This document shows, one piece after another, positions 26,846 to 37,000 of a DNA stretch of 64,000 nt. The notes under the pieces were generated by a model. The model was given only the letters and a program-made list of their open reading frames with translations, had not been told where the DNA came from and did no database searches. The DNA is taken from positions 1 through 64,000 of the forward strand of contig CAJYRQ010000005.1 in NCBI GenBank assembly GCA_913777465.1. Reading direction: 5' to 3'. Origin of the DNA: an uncultured Chryseobacterium sp. (lineage in GTDB: Bacteria > Bacteroidota > Bacteroidia > Flavobacteriales > Weeksellaceae). Made by a program: the position numbers and the translations under genes. Each line of letters begins with the position of its first letter. Positions within the stretch are counted from its first letter, which is position 1.

Positions 26846-28129
26846 TCATTCATTTCCCAGAATCTTCAGCATTTCTGTTTGCCGGATCACTTCGTTTTTG
26901 CTGCTGATCAGGTTATAATTAGCCTCCAGCCAATTGTTTCTTACAACAAAAAAAGTGTAGGCATCCATTAATCCCTCTTTGTATTTTTCCTCCGACTTCT
27001 GAAACGACAGCCGCTGATTTTCGAAATTGGCTTCCAGAAGCCTGTATTTATCCTGGGCATTCAGAAACTGCACCCGAATGGAATTGATACTTTGGGTGAG
27101 ATTGTTGATGATCATCTCTTTATCGTAAGTGGAATTGATGACATTTAGCTTGGCTATTTCAACATTGTTTTTTACCTGCAATTTATTAAATACCGGAATA
27201 CTGAGGCCGAAAGAAATCTGCCGGTTTTTGTTGTCTCTGATCTGGTCTGTAAAAGCAGCGGCAGGCTGTTCAAAAATCCTGTTGTAGAAACTGGACCAAG
27301 TATAGGAACCCGTTAAAACAGGAAGATAGGCCGATTTTGCAATTTCAATATTTTTCTGTTGCGCCCCGATTTCCTTTTGGATGGCCCAATAAGCAGGATT
27401 TTTTTCCAGGAGATTCCGGACAAAAAGGGTATCATCGAAATCCGAATCGGTCAGGCCTTCTTCAGGCATAATAAAATCCAGGGTGTCCTGTGTGATGGCC
27501 AGGGCGTTAAGGAGATCGATTTTAGAAAGGTCTTTTTGGTTCCGGGCTGAAACCCACTGTTCCTGCATGGTTCCGAGGTTGGCCCTGATGTCGTATATAT
27601 CGCTTTTCGGCCGGTTCCCGGTTTCCACTTCCTTTTCGGTACGCCTGATCTGGTCTTCAATTCCAGCCAGCTGTGTTTCCAGTACCTCCAGCCGGCTTTT
27701 ACTGTTGTGATAAGTGAAAAACATCCGGATAACATTCATCTTAACTTCGTTTACGGCCTGTTTCATGCGGTAGTCCGAAGTTTCCTTATTGATTTTGGAT
27801 AAAGAGATGTTCAGGTAATTTCTCCAGTTCATCAGTTCCCAATTCACCTGTGCATAGAGGTTGTCGGTTTGTGTATTGATGGCTTCCCGACGGTTGTTCT
27901 GCGGGTTGATCCCGTTTCCGAAATTATAATTATGGCTGATTCCTGCATCCACCGAAGGCAGCAACATTCCTTTCGTCGCAGAAATCTGCCTTTCGTTCTT
28001 TTGAATGTTAACCGTAGATTGTTTTATCAACGGATGATTCGCAGAAGCATAATCCAGGCATTGCTTCAGCGTCCAGTCCTGTTGCGCCGGAACAAGGTTG
28101 ATTAATAATAGAAAGAATAACTTTTTCAT
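26846..28129 (-). CDS. TolC family outer-membrane efflux protein
   Basis: A 427-residue protein with a signal peptide (FFLLLINLVPAQ) and the TolC architecture of two repeats of long coiled helices: WTLKQCLDYASANHPLIKQS at the start of the first and a matching helical repeat from about 220. It would form the outer-membrane channel of the tripartite pump. It is the last gene of the minus-strand operon, 84 bases after the second permease. Confidence 0.92.
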   Translation of the reverse strand: MKKLFFLLLINLVPAQQDWTLKQCLDYASANHPLIKQSTVNIQKNERQISATKGMLLPSVDAGISHNYNFGNGINPQNNRREAINTQTDNLYAQVNWELMNWRNYLNISLSKINKETSDYRMKQAVNEVKMNVIRMFFTYHNSKSRLEVLETQLAGIEDQIRRTEKEVETGNRPKSDIYDIRANLGTMQEQWVSARNQKDLSKIDLLNALAITQDTLDFIMPEEGLTDSDFDDTLFVRNLLEKNPAYWAIQKEIGAQQKNIEIAKSAYLPVLTGSYTWSSFYNRIFEQPAAAFTDQIRDNKNRQISFGLSIPVFNKLQVKNNVEIAKLNVINSTYDKEMIINNLTQSINSIRVQFLNAQDKYRLLEANFENQRLSFQKSEEKYKEGLMDAYTFFVVRNNWLEANYNLISSKNEVIRQTEMLKILGNE

Positions 28130-28213
28130 GGTTGAATAGGGGTTAGACAGGCAATACCGGAAGAACAGGGTCTTTTTCAGTTTCTAAAAACTTCCTGCAT
28201 CCATCATCCGGCT

Positions 28214-30643
28214 TTATTCGTATTTCAGGTATTGAACAGGATTAATTCGGATAGCACGCCAGGCTTTGATGCTGACCACCAGAAACGTCAGGACCAGCAG
28301 TAAAAACATGCTTAAAACATAAGGCCAGACCGGCATATCGATCCGGTAGGCAAAATCTTTGAGCCACTCGTTCATTGCATAATAGGCAAACGGAATACTG
28401 ATTAAAACTGCAATCATACAGATCAGCAGAAATCTTTTTGTTAAATCCCAGACAATTGTTTTCCCGCCGGCACCCAGTGTTTTTCTGATGGCTACATCTT
28501 TAAGTTTCTGCCCGATCAGTAATGACGACAAAGCAAACAATCCCAGCAGCGCAATGCCTAAAACCACTCCATTTAAAGTGGTGAAAAGAGTCTGCTGCTT
28601 TTGAAACTTCTCGAATGTTTTCGCAAACTGCCTGTTGACAAACTCGGCATCATACGGATAGCCCGGTTCGGCTTTGGTAGTCCAGAATTCTCTGATGCGC
28701 TCCAGTGTTCCGTTGATATCCTTGCCGGAAAGTTTTACCTGTATATTTCCCATGCTGTTTTTGGACCAGTTCCTGTCGTAGTTGAAAAAAAGGATGGGCT
28801 CAATCGGCTTTTCGACACCGTTCATGTAAAAATCTTTGATGACGCCTAAAATTTTATATTTCTTTTTCTGCTCCCATCCCGGGAAGACTTCTTTTCCGAG
28901 GGCCTGCTCTTTGCTCCAGCCCATTTTCCGGATGAAGGCTTCATTAGCCACGGCTCCCGAAGCGGTATCCGAAGCAAAACGCAGATCGAGATCTCTTCCG
29001 AAATCAAACTTCATTTGGTAAAAGGTAAAATAATTGTAATCGATGGCTCCCAGAATAACATTCGGTATGGATTTCGTGGTGTCTGCGGCATTTTTTACGG
29101 TAGACGAATTTGTAATACCCAAGCCGATAGCATTCACCGAACCGGTGACGTCTTCTACACCGGGTATTTTTGAAATTTCACTTTTCAGCCGGATATATTT
29201 TTTGTAATTGAAATCGTTTTTCCAGTCTGTCTTTTTAAAGGGAATGTAAATCACCTGATCGCCTTTGAAGCCCAGATCTCTGTTCATCATAAAGCTTACC
29301 TGGGTATGAATGATCAGTGAGCAGATGATGAAGAAGGACGAAATGATAAGCTGCAGGGTTAGAATAAAATTCCTGAGCAATGCGCCGCTTCTGCTCCGTG
29401 CAAAATTTCCTTTCAAAGTGTTGACCGGTTTGAAATCGGAAAGATAAAGGGCGGGAATCAGTCCTGAAAACAATGAAAAAACCATCAGCAGCAATCCGCT
29501 GTAAAGAAATATTTCAGGATTGTTGAGTTTTATTTCTTTACCTAGGAATGCATTGTAGCCCGGAAGCAACAGTTCGACCATGGCAAAAGCCAGGAGATAA
29601 GCTGCGGTACATAGCATAAACGTTTCCAGCAGAAACTGGAGAACCAGTCCGGAACGGGTGCTGCCCAACACTTTTCTGATGCCTACCTCTTTTGCCCGTT
29701 GGGAAGCCTGGGCGGTTTGAAGATTGATCAGGTTAATGCCCGACAACAGAAGGATCAGCGAAGCCAAGCCAAGCAGGATCATAATGTTTTTTTTATCGCC
29801 TTTTTTTATCCCCTCGCTTCGGGCATCCAGCTTCATTTCAGAGATCGGGGTCAGAAATACCCGGGTCTTTTTTTTATCGTCATACTTTTCACCCCAGCTT
29901 TCCGCAGCTATTTTCTCCTGACGGATCATCTGGTCGGAGAGTTTTTTCTCCAGATTTTCAATGTCTGTACCTGGTTTTACTTTAAAATACCCTACGTAGC
30001 TGTAATTCGTCCAGGATAGATCTTTCCTGCCGATATCGGGATGCTTCATGATAAAATCCGGCTTGAAAACGGAATTTTCGGAAGGTACTCGGTATACTGC
30101 CGTGATTACGTAACTTTCCCCTTCGGAGTCGTCGATCTTTACGGTCTTGCCGATGCATTCCTTGTATTCGTCACCAAAAAGGGCCTTGGCCGTTTGTTCG
30201 GAGATGGCCATTTTCAGGTCGTCACTGATGGCATTTTTAAAGGTGCCTGCGATTTTTTCGAGTGGAAAAAAATCGAAATAGGACGGTGAAGCCCTGCAGG
30301 AAGAAACAAAAGCCGATCTTTTTCCTGCATTAAGTCTGACCTTATAAAAGTCCCAGGAATTGGCAATGGCAAAATCTTCTATTTCAGGAAATTTCTCTTT
30401 GGAAACAGCCAGCGCCGGATACCCGGAAACCACCATTTTCCCGAAATCCCCTGTTTCGTTTTCTATCAGATAAATAAGGTCTTTATTCTTATTGTGCTGT
30501 TCATAAGATTTCTCGTCCTGCCAGTGGATAAAAACCAATAGGAAAACACACAGCCCCACACTCAATCCCAGGATATTGATGATGGTGGAAAGCAGGTTTT
30601 TCCGGTAATTGATAAATGCTATTTTGAGACGGTTTTTAATCAT
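28214..30643 (-). CDS. MacB-like ABC transporter permease (paralog 2)
   Basis: An 809-residue permease of the Bacteroidota type: an N-terminal membrane helix (about 18-40), a MacB periplasmic core domain, a first FtsX domain with three helices (about 285-410, containing INLINLQTAQASQRAKEVG), a second periplasmic domain and a second FtsX domain (about 685-800, with LKDVAIRKTLGAGGKTIVW). It shares this layout and many motifs with the next upstream gene, so the two probably arose by duplication. MacB systems are mechanotransmitters that push substrates from the periplasm through TolC. Confidence 0.92.
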   Translation of the reverse strand: MIKNRLKIAFINYRKNLLSTIINILGLSVGLCVFLLVFIHWQDEKSYEQHNKNKDLIYLIENETGDFGKMVVSGYPALAVSKEKFPEIEDFAIANSWDFYKVRLNAGKRSAFVSSCRASPSYFDFFPLEKIAGTFKNAISDDLKMAISEQTAKALFGDEYKECIGKTVKIDDSEGESYVITAVYRVPSENSVFKPDFIMKHPDIGRKDLSWTNYSYVGYFKVKPGTDIENLEKKLSDQMIRQEKIAAESWGEKYDDKKKTRVFLTPISEMKLDARSEGIKKGDKKNIMILLGLASLILLLSGINLINLQTAQASQRAKEVGIRKVLGSTRSGLVLQFLLETFMLCTAAYLLAFAMVELLLPGYNAFLGKEIKLNNPEIFLYSGLLLMVFSLFSGLIPALYLSDFKPVNTLKGNFARSRSGALLRNFILTLQLIISSFFIICSLIIHTQVSFMMNRDLGFKGDQVIYIPFKKTDWKNDFNYKKYIRLKSEISKIPGVEDVTGSVNAIGLGITNSSTVKNAADTTKSIPNVILGAIDYNYFTFYQMKFDFGRDLDLRFASDTASGAVANEAFIRKMGWSKEQALGKEVFPGWEQKKKYKILGVIKDFYMNGVEKPIEPILFFNYDRNWSKNSMGNIQVKLSGKDINGTLERIREFWTTKAEPGYPYDAEFVNRQFAKTFEKFQKQQTLFTTLNGVVLGIALLGLFALSSLLIGQKLKDVAIRKTLGAGGKTIVWDLTKRFLLICMIAVLISIPFAYYAMNEWLKDFAYRIDMPVWPYVLSMFLLLVLTFLVVSIKAWRAIRINPVQYLKYE

Positions 30644-30731
30644 AAATGGTAATTGATAAATGATGGTTTTGGCAACAGTTGCCGGAAGGCTGAAATTTTT
30701 AAAGCGTTTCTCCGGTATCAGGCTGACGGTT

Positions 30732-33143
30732 CTACTCGTACTTAAGATATTTAACGAGCTTTACTTTGGTCGCCTGGTATGCTTTGATACTTACCACGGC
30801 AAAGGTGAGAACCAGCAGGAGAATCATACTCAGCACAAACGGGAAGACCGGCATGTTGATTCGGTAAGCGAAGTCTTTCAGCCATTCGTTCATGAGATAG
30901 TAGCTGACCGGCATGCTGATCAGTACGGCAATCAAAGTAATCAGGAGAAACTGTTTGGTTAAACCCAGGATCAGGATGCTGTCCGATGCACCCAGTGTTT
31001 TCCTGATGGCTACATCTTTCAGCTTCTGGCCGATCATCAGTGAAGAAAGGGCAAAGAGCCCGAGCAAAGCCACCACCAGCACCATGGCATTCAGAATAGT
31101 AAAAAGCATCTGCTGTTTCTGATAGGTTTCGAAAGTCTTTGCGAAATTTTTATTAATAAAATAGGCATTAAAAGGATAACCTGGTTCCACATTGTTCTCC
31201 CAGTAGGTCTTCAGCCTTTTTACGGTATCCTCCATATCATCGGATTTCAGCTTGAGCAGGATGTTTCCTACATTGTAGCGTTTCCATGAAGTAGCTCTGT
31301 AATGGAAAAATATTATAGGATCTATTTCAGTTCTCAGGCTTTCAATGTTGAAATTTTTTACAATTCCGACAATACGGTAAGGTTTATTGTCGAATCCGGG
31401 TCTGATTTCTCTTTGCATTGCCTGCTCATCGGTCCATCCGAATTTTCTTACAAAAGCTTCATTCACCAAAGCTTTGTCCACGCTGTCCGAAGCCAGTTCA
31501 GGTTTCAGCATCCTGCCTTTAAGAAGCTGAACGCCCATAAAAGGCAGATAATTATAATCCATGGAGCCATGCCTTGCATTAATGCTGGTTTTTAGATAAT
31601 CCATATTGGAGCTGCTTCTGTTATCGTCGCCCGGAGGTATTTCTGAGAACGAGATGCTTTCCACACCGGGAATTTTTGCCAGTTCGGTTTTCAGCCTTTC
31701 ATATTTTAGCCAGGGCTGGTCTCCGTAGGTATTGAAGTTAATCTGGAATACCTGGTTGCCATTATAGCCAAGGTCTTTGTTAATCATATACTTTACCTGC
31801 TGGTTGACAATAAGGCCGCCGATAATGAAAAATGATGAAACAATAAGCTGCAAAGTAAGGATGCCGTTTCTCAGCCATATTCCCTGCTTGCTTCGTGCAA
31901 AGTTGCCTTTAAGCGTTTCAATGGCCTTGAAGTTGGAAAGGTAGAGCGCAGGTACCAGTCCTGAAATCAGCGTCACGGTAATAACCATCAGGAATGAATA
32001 CAGGTAGACCGACGCATCATTCATAACGATTTCTTTATTAAAAAATTTATTGAAGTCAGGCAAAAGAATTTCCGTTAAGGCCAGTGATAAAATGTAGGAA
32101 ACCAGGCAGATTATAAAAGTTTCCATCAGAAACTGGATAACCAGTGCTTTTTTTGAACTTCCGATCGCTTTTCTCACTCCTATTTCCTTTGCCCTCTGGG
32201 AAGCCTGTGCCGTTTTGAGATTAATAAAATTAATGGCTGATAAAGCCACGATGAGTACGGAAAGCGTAAACAGGATCATCAGGGTTTTGAAATCGGGTTT
32301 ACCGAACCAGGTCATTTCTGCGTGCAGTTTCATTTTGTCGATGGGCGTCAGTAATGCAGATGACGGACTGTACAATCTGATGTATTCCTGCGGGCTTAGT
32401 CCCAATGGCCTGGCATCTCTCTTTGCACGGAACATGATGATGTCCTGAAATTTTTTTTCAAAGCTTCTCGGGTCAGCTCCATTTTTCAGCAGGAAAAAAC
32501 CGCCGTAATTGAAATTGCCCCAGTATTCCTTATCGTTTTTCAGCTCTTCTGAAGCAAGCTTTACAAACTCCGGTTTTATCTGGCTGTTACCTTCCGGCAG
32601 GGTGTATACCGCCGAAACAATGTATTTTTTATTGTTGATGCTGATGGTTTCTCCTACCGCATCGGTTTTGCCGAAAAGATTTTTTGCCGTAGTTGCAGAA
32701 ATAGCCATACTGTTATCATTTTTCAATGCATCTTTGTAGCTTCCAGCTACCAGAGGGAAGGGGAACAGATTGAAAAAATTCCTGGAAGTGCTTAATCCGT
32801 GCTGCTGATACGCAGTTCTGTCTTTTGAAGACATTTTATAAGAAATGTTATAGCTGAATAACAAAGCATAGTCCTGAACTTCGGAAATCTTTTGCAGGGC
32901 GGCCTCGGCAAACGGATAAGAGATGGCGCCCCCGTATAGATGATCCTTTTTATAATAACCCTGAAAATAATAGACGTTATCCTTCCTAGGATTCCATTTT
33001 TCATAGGATTCCTCATCGTTCCAATGCATCAGGATCAGCATAAATCCTGTAAGCCCGATCGTTAATCCGAATAGATTGATGATCGTGGAAAGCAGGTTTT
33101 TTTTATAATGAATGAAGGCAATTTTGAGCCAGTTTTTAAGCAT
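30732..33143 (-). CDS. MacB-like ABC transporter permease (paralog 1)
   Basis: An 803-residue permease with the same two MacB-core/FtsX units as its neighbour (INFINLKTAQASQRAKEIG near 310; LKDVAIRKTLGASDSILIL near 710). With one ATPase gene in the operon, the two permeases may form a heterodimer or two alternative pumps. The gene is 102 bases downstream of the transglutaminase-like gene. Confidence 0.92.
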   Translation of the reverse strand: MLKNWLKIAFIHYKKNLLSTIINLFGLTIGLTGFMLILMHWNDEESYEKWNPRKDNVYYFQGYYKKDHLYGGAISYPFAEAALQKISEVQDYALLFSYNISYKMSSKDRTAYQQHGLSTSRNFFNLFPFPLVAGSYKDALKNDNSMAISATTAKNLFGKTDAVGETISINNKKYIVSAVYTLPEGNSQIKPEFVKLASEELKNDKEYWGNFNYGGFFLLKNGADPRSFEKKFQDIIMFRAKRDARPLGLSPQEYIRLYSPSSALLTPIDKMKLHAEMTWFGKPDFKTLMILFTLSVLIVALSAINFINLKTAQASQRAKEIGVRKAIGSSKKALVIQFLMETFIICLVSYILSLALTEILLPDFNKFFNKEIVMNDASVYLYSFLMVITVTLISGLVPALYLSNFKAIETLKGNFARSKQGIWLRNGILTLQLIVSSFFIIGGLIVNQQVKYMINKDLGYNGNQVFQINFNTYGDQPWLKYERLKTELAKIPGVESISFSEIPPGDDNRSSSNMDYLKTSINARHGSMDYNYLPFMGVQLLKGRMLKPELASDSVDKALVNEAFVRKFGWTDEQAMQREIRPGFDNKPYRIVGIVKNFNIESLRTEIDPIIFFHYRATSWKRYNVGNILLKLKSDDMEDTVKRLKTYWENNVEPGYPFNAYFINKNFAKTFETYQKQQMLFTILNAMVLVVALLGLFALSSLMIGQKLKDVAIRKTLGASDSILILGLTKQFLLITLIAVLISMPVSYYLMNEWLKDFAYRINMPVFPFVLSMILLLVLTFAVVSIKAYQATKVKLVKYLKYE

Positions 33144-33245
33144 AGCTTTAGTTATTTGAAAATACTTTTTTTTAACCTCCAGGGGTCCCGTTTCGGGATA
33201 CTGAAGGTTTGGATATATGAAAAGAATGTTTTGTTTTGCTGTTCT

Positions 33246-34379
33246 TTACGGTGTTACCCAGAAAAGATTTGGGTTGTTGGTCTTGTAGTAAGTAAATTGT
33301 ACGCCGGTGTTGTTATTGATCTGTTCCTGCATCTGAGGCGTCTGAACCAATGCATCCAATGGCAAAAGTTCGACGTAGGCAATTTTCTTCCCGCTTTTCC
33401 AGGTTTCGGAATCATATTCACTTACCACAGGGCTCTGGAGGCGGTACAGATTTTTGGCCATGTAATTATCCAGATACTGTTCTTTGGTCTGCATGCTTTC
33501 ACGGTTCCAGTTGGCATCTGCGTTCAGAACCAGTCCCTGTCCTTTGATGAGGCGTTCCCGCACTTCCGGGATTCCCAGCAGATTTCCTTTTTCATCCATC
33601 ACATAAGCATCGAAGGTAGGATCAATCCATATCCATTTGCTGAGTTCTTTGCTGTACACCATATTGATGACGTGGCAATCATCGAAATTTGTTTCTTTCG
33701 GCATACAGGTAACATATCTGGAAGGGATGCCCATGGAAAGATAACATTCGTTGAGGATGGTGGCCAGCATTCTGCAGTTGACGCCGCGGTTTTCTTTTTT
33801 GCAGACTTTAATAAGGTCGATGGCATTCTTCAGGGTCGGATTGTTACTGCTGCCGTCATGCCTTATCAGATTGTGTACCCAATGCATGAGGTTGAAAATT
33901 CGGCTCAGCTCACTGCCTTTTCCGGCAACGGAATCCAGTTTCAGGTCTTTCCTGATTTTCAGGAGATCCGGATGGTCCTGGGACTGGTAAGCGAATTTCG
34001 GAACAAAACGGTTGTCAGAATAATTGTATTTTCCTGCCTGCTTCAGCATATCCAGTCTTGAAGGCTGATACTGGATCCTCGTGTTGGCAGAATCTTTACC
34101 GTTAAGCAGGATTACGAAATCATAGGTTCCTACTTTGGGATCGATTTTAAAGGAAACGGAATCGATATCGGTGTAAAAAGTTACTTTCTTTGCAGACGTA
34201 GTATAGACATCCAGCTTTTCTTCGGGAACAATCTTCCAGGCATTTTTCCTTAAAGTTCGATCGTCTTTGATATTCACATTTACAGAATTCGCTTTAACGA
34301 TGCGGAGTTTCCTGTTTTGTGCCGACAGGTTTTGGGTGAGCACGGCGGCTATAATAAAAGTAAGAATTTGCAGTTTCAT
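33246..34379 (-). CDS. Secreted transglutaminase-like (papain-fold) protein in an efflux operon
   Basis: I start at the ATG at 34379, which gives a signal peptide (LQILTFIIAAVLTQNLSA); an in-frame ATG 17 codons upstream adds unrelated sequence. The C-terminal half is a transglutaminase-like domain with the triad in GVNCRMLATILNECYLSMG (Cys about 200), DDCHVINMVYS (His about 235) and WIWIDPTFDAY (Asp about 252). Such domains can be proteases, amidases or peptide cross-linkers. The gene lies between the ATPase and first permease genes, so it may process or bind the exported substrate. Confidence 0.82.
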   Translation of the reverse strand: MKLQILTFIIAAVLTQNLSAQNRKLRIVKANSVNVNIKDDRTLRKNAWKIVPEEKLDVYTTSAKKVTFYTDIDSVSFKIDPKVGTYDFVILLNGKDSANTRIQYQPSRLDMLKQAGKYNYSDNRFVPKFAYQSQDHPDLLKIRKDLKLDSVAGKGSELSRIFNLMHWVHNLIRHDGSSNNPTLKNAIDLIKVCKKENRGVNCRMLATILNECYLSMGIPSRYVTCMPKETNFDDCHVINMVYSKELSKWIWIDPTFDAYVMDEKGNLLGIPEVRERLIKGQGLVLNADANWNRESMQTKEQYLDNYMAKNLYRLQSPVVSEYDSETWKSGKKIAYVELLPLDALVQTPQMQEQINNNTGVQFTYYKTNNPNLFWVTP

Positions 34380-34501
34380 TGGTAAGCTTTTATTTGTTTT
34401 TAAACTGATTCTAAATGCGTTAATGTTCAATTTGCTATTATAGAAGAGTTTAAATGAAATTTATATTAATGGTTCACGTTATTAAATGAGATTGTTTGTT
34501 T

Positions 34502-35224
34502 TTATTTGAAACTTCCGGCGTCTGCTTTTTCAAACAGGTCTTTTCGCTGTCCGGCATGTTGTTCCGAGAAGATCTCACCATCTTTCATATTGACGATTCT
34601 TGAAGCGTAGCCCGCATCATAAGAAGAGTGGGTCACCATGACAATCGTCGAGCCTTCACGGTGAAGTTCGGCCAGGAGATTCATCACTTCGTTCCCGTTG
34701 GAGCTGTCGAGGTTTCCGGTAGGCTCATCGGCCAGAATCAGTTTTGGCTTTGTCACCAATGCTCTTGCCACGGCTGCCCTCTGTTGCTGCCCTCCCGAAA
34801 GCTGTTGAGGATAATGCTTTGCCCTGTGGCTGATGTTGATCTTTTCCATAATTTCTTCCACCCGTTTTCTTCTTTCGGAGGATGAAAAACCGTTATAAAT
34901 CAAAGGGAGCTCAATGTTCTCGTAAACATTAAGTTCATCGATCAGGTTAAAATTCTGGAAGATGAACCCGATATTTTTCTTTCTGAGGTCAGATTTTTTC
35001 TTTTCGCCAAGCCCGAGTGTTTCCGTACCGGCAAATTGGTAGGATCCGGAAGATGCATCATCTAATAGCCCGAGAATGTTCAGGAAAGTAGACTTTCCGC
35101 AACCGGAAGGCCCCATAATGGCTACGAATTCGCCTTCTTTAATATGCAAGCTCACTTTGTTAAGGGCATGGGTCTGTACATCTTCCGTTTTGTAGATTTT
35201 AGAAAGTTCTTGAATATTGATCAT
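34502..35224 (-). CDS. ABC transporter ATPase (MacB/LolD type)
   Basis: A 240-residue stand-alone ATPase with Walker A GPSGCGKST (about 39), Q-loop FIFQNFNLIDELNVYENIELP, signature LSGGQQQRAAVARAL (about 142), Walker B LILADEPTGNLDS and switch His in MVTHSSYDAGYA. It energises the MacB-like permeases downstream. Confidence 0.95.
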   Translation of the reverse strand: MINIQELSKIYKTEDVQTHALNKVSLHIKEGEFVAIMGPSGCGKSTFLNILGLLDDASSGSYQFAGTETLGLGEKKKSDLRKKNIGFIFQNFNLIDELNVYENIELPLIYNGFSSSERRKRVEEIMEKINISHRAKHYPQQLSGGQQQRAAVARALVTKPKLILADEPTGNLDSSNGNEVMNLLAELHREGSTIVMVTHSSYDAGYASRIVNMKDGEIFSEQHAGQRKDLFEKADAGSFK

Positions 35225-35277
35225 TGTTATTTAATTTTTATTTTTTATACATCCGTCATCATCCAGAAGTCTTGGGA

Positions 35278-35613
35278 TTACCACTTCGTCGTGACCTGAA
35301 CAGGGTCATGCTCTTTCTCGGAGTTTCTTTTCTGCATTTTGGTTATTATATTCTTCTCTGCAAAAGAAAGATAATTCTCCGGAAAAAATACCTTGCTTGC
35401 ATAAGATGTTGCCTTTTCTCCTTTGGTCATGCTTTCGAGCTGTTCTGATCCCAATATTTTAAAATCCGGTTTACCAGCTTTATAGATCGCTAAGGTGGCA
35501 GCAAGGATCAGGATAAATAATACGATATTCTTCTGAACTACCTTTTCCCGGAAAAAACCGAAACCTGAAATAAATACCACCGATGCACAAAGTAATTTTT
35601 TTATTCTTTTCAT
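35278..35613 (-). CDS. Small two-helix membrane protein
   Basis: A 111-residue protein from the ATG at 35613. It has two predicted membrane segments (about 5-21 and 28-44) and a polar C-terminal domain (LGSEQLESMTKGEKATSYAS). It starts 1 base after the stop of the membrane-fusion gene, which suggests translational coupling. No family is recognised; in this operon it could be an accessory subunit of the pump. Confidence 0.6.
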   Translation of the reverse strand: MKRIKKLLCASVVFISGFGFFREKVVQKNIVLFILILAATLAIYKAGKPDFKILGSEQLESMTKGEKATSYASKVFFPENYLSFAEKNIITKMQKRNSEKEHDPVQVTTKW

Positions 35614-35614
35614 C

Positions 35615-36856
35615 TTATTTTTTAATATCCAGCAGTTCATATTTTTTAAGTTCGTTATAATCTGAGGTAATCACTTTTTCACCCTGCTTTAATCCTGAAA
35701 TCACCTCATAGTAAAGCGGGTTTTCCCTTCCGAGGCTGATGTTTCTTTTTTCGGCTTTATTGCCTTTCACTGTAAAAATCCATTTTCCATTGGTATCCTT
35801 GCTGAAATTTCCCTTTGGGATCATCAGGCTTTGGGTGTCGGCAGACAATTTAAGTTTTACTCCGAAAGTCATCCCTATTTTCAGGTTCTCTACCTTCATC
35901 TCAATAAAATTCAGCTCGATGGAAAATTGTCCTTCTTTTACTTCGGGAAGGATCTTGGTAATAATGACTTCATACTCTTTTCCATTGTTATCCAGTGTTC
36001 CTTTAATTCCGGCTGTAAGCTTATTGATGTAATATTCGTCTGCCTTGGCCACCAGTTTATAACCGTCCATCAGATCTATCTTCCCGATGCTTTCACCGGT
36101 GGTAAGGTTCTGCCCCGAAGAAATGCTGAACGAGGATAATCTTCCGGAGGCCGGCGACAGGATCAGGAAATTGTTTTTATTGGATCGCAAGATATACAGG
36201 CTCTTTTCCATCTGGCTGATGGAGTTATTGATCGCCGCAAACTGTGCGTTCCTTGAAGCTTTTTCGCTGGAAGCCCCTTTCTCCACAATTGATTTTCTCT
36301 GTTTCTGGTAATTTAAATTCTGTACAGCCGCATCGTAATCCGTTTTTTTTCCGATTTCGGCATCATACAGCCTTTTCTGAAGATTGTAATTCTGTAAAGC
36401 GGTATTATAATCGTTTTGAGATTGCAGCAATTCTTTATCCTGCCCGGATTCCTGATTTTTCAGTTCCAGAAGTGAATTTCTCATCTGGCTGATCTGCTGC
36501 ATAATTCCTGTCTCCTGGTTGAGGTAATTAAACTCCGTATTCGGATTGTACACCTGCGCGATGGGCTGCCCTTTTACCAGCATTTGTCCGTCCTCAGCAA
36601 AAATTTCTTTTACGGCACCGCCTTCCAGGACATTAATCAGGGAAGAATGCAAAGATTGGGTCTGGGCCGTTACCATTAGCATATCCTCAAATTTTCCTTT
36701 CATTACTTCATCAATGTTGATCTCTTGCAGTCTTACATTATAGGTTTTTTTCTGTTGAAAGAAATAGACGCTGAAAGATGAAATAATTAACAGGCAGGCA
36801 AAAATCATCAGGCTGAATTTCAGTTTCGATTTCTTTTTTACTATTTTCGTATCCAT
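35615..36856 (-). CDS. HlyD/MacA-like membrane fusion protein
   Basis: A 413-residue periplasmic adaptor with one N-terminal membrane helix (FSLMIFACLLIISSFSVYFF). A lipoyl half follows (VKEIFAEDGQMLVKGQPIAQ), then a long coiled-coil hairpin (about 110-225), the second lipoyl half (SPASGRLSSFSISSGQNL) and beta-barrel domains. It joins the ABC permeases to TolC. It is the first gene of the minus-strand operon, with a sigma-54-like promoter 35 bases upstream. Confidence 0.92.
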   Translation of the reverse strand: MDTKIVKKKSKLKFSLMIFACLLIISSFSVYFFQQKKTYNVRLQEINIDEVMKGKFEDMLMVTAQTQSLHSSLINVLEGGAVKEIFAEDGQMLVKGQPIAQVYNPNTEFNYLNQETGIMQQISQMRNSLLELKNQESGQDKELLQSQNDYNTALQNYNLQKRLYDAEIGKKTDYDAAVQNLNYQKQRKSIVEKGASSEKASRNAQFAAINNSISQMEKSLYILRSNKNNFLILSPASGRLSSFSISSGQNLTTGESIGKIDLMDGYKLVAKADEYYINKLTAGIKGTLDNNGKEYEVIITKILPEVKEGQFSIELNFIEMKVENLKIGMTFGVKLKLSADTQSLMIPKGNFSKDTNGKWIFTVKGNKAEKRNISLGRENPLYYEVISGLKQGEKVITSDYNELKKYELLDIKK

Positions 36857-36890
36857 AATGGAGATAACACTTTTGATTACAACGAATTAC

Positions 36891-36905
36891 ACAATCGAAA
36901 TGCCA
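36891..36905 (-). promoter_or_regulatory. Candidate sigma-54 (-24/-12) promoter of the efflux operon
   Basis: On the minus strand the sequence TGGCATTTCGATTGT matches the sigma-54 consensus TGGCAC-N5-TTGC with correct spacing; the -12 GC doublet reads GT. The efflux operon start codon is about 35 bases downstream, and the divergent gene set encodes an NtrC-type activator with the GAFTGA motif. Confidence 0.6.
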
Positions 36906-36975
36906 CGGAATTACGGCTTTGTAAATTGCTGTAAATAAGGACGGATGAAAATTGAATGATTTTAAAACTGTTCAT

Positions 36976-37000
36976 TTCCGGACACTTTTTGTACGGAAAC
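36976..37000. promoter_or_regulatory. Candidate activator-binding palindrome (UAS)
   Basis: TTTCCGGAC, a 7-base spacer and GTACGGAAA form a near-perfect palindrome with one mismatch per arm. A further CGGACA half site follows at 37001. It lies about 70-95 bases upstream of the sigma-54-like promoter, where NtrC-type activators usually bind. Confidence 0.5.

Noticed and set aside
33108-34061. 317-codon plus-strand frame opposite the transglutaminase-like gene
   Set aside because: The minus-strand gene has a signal peptide and catalytic triad in an operon; the opposite frame has no coding signature.
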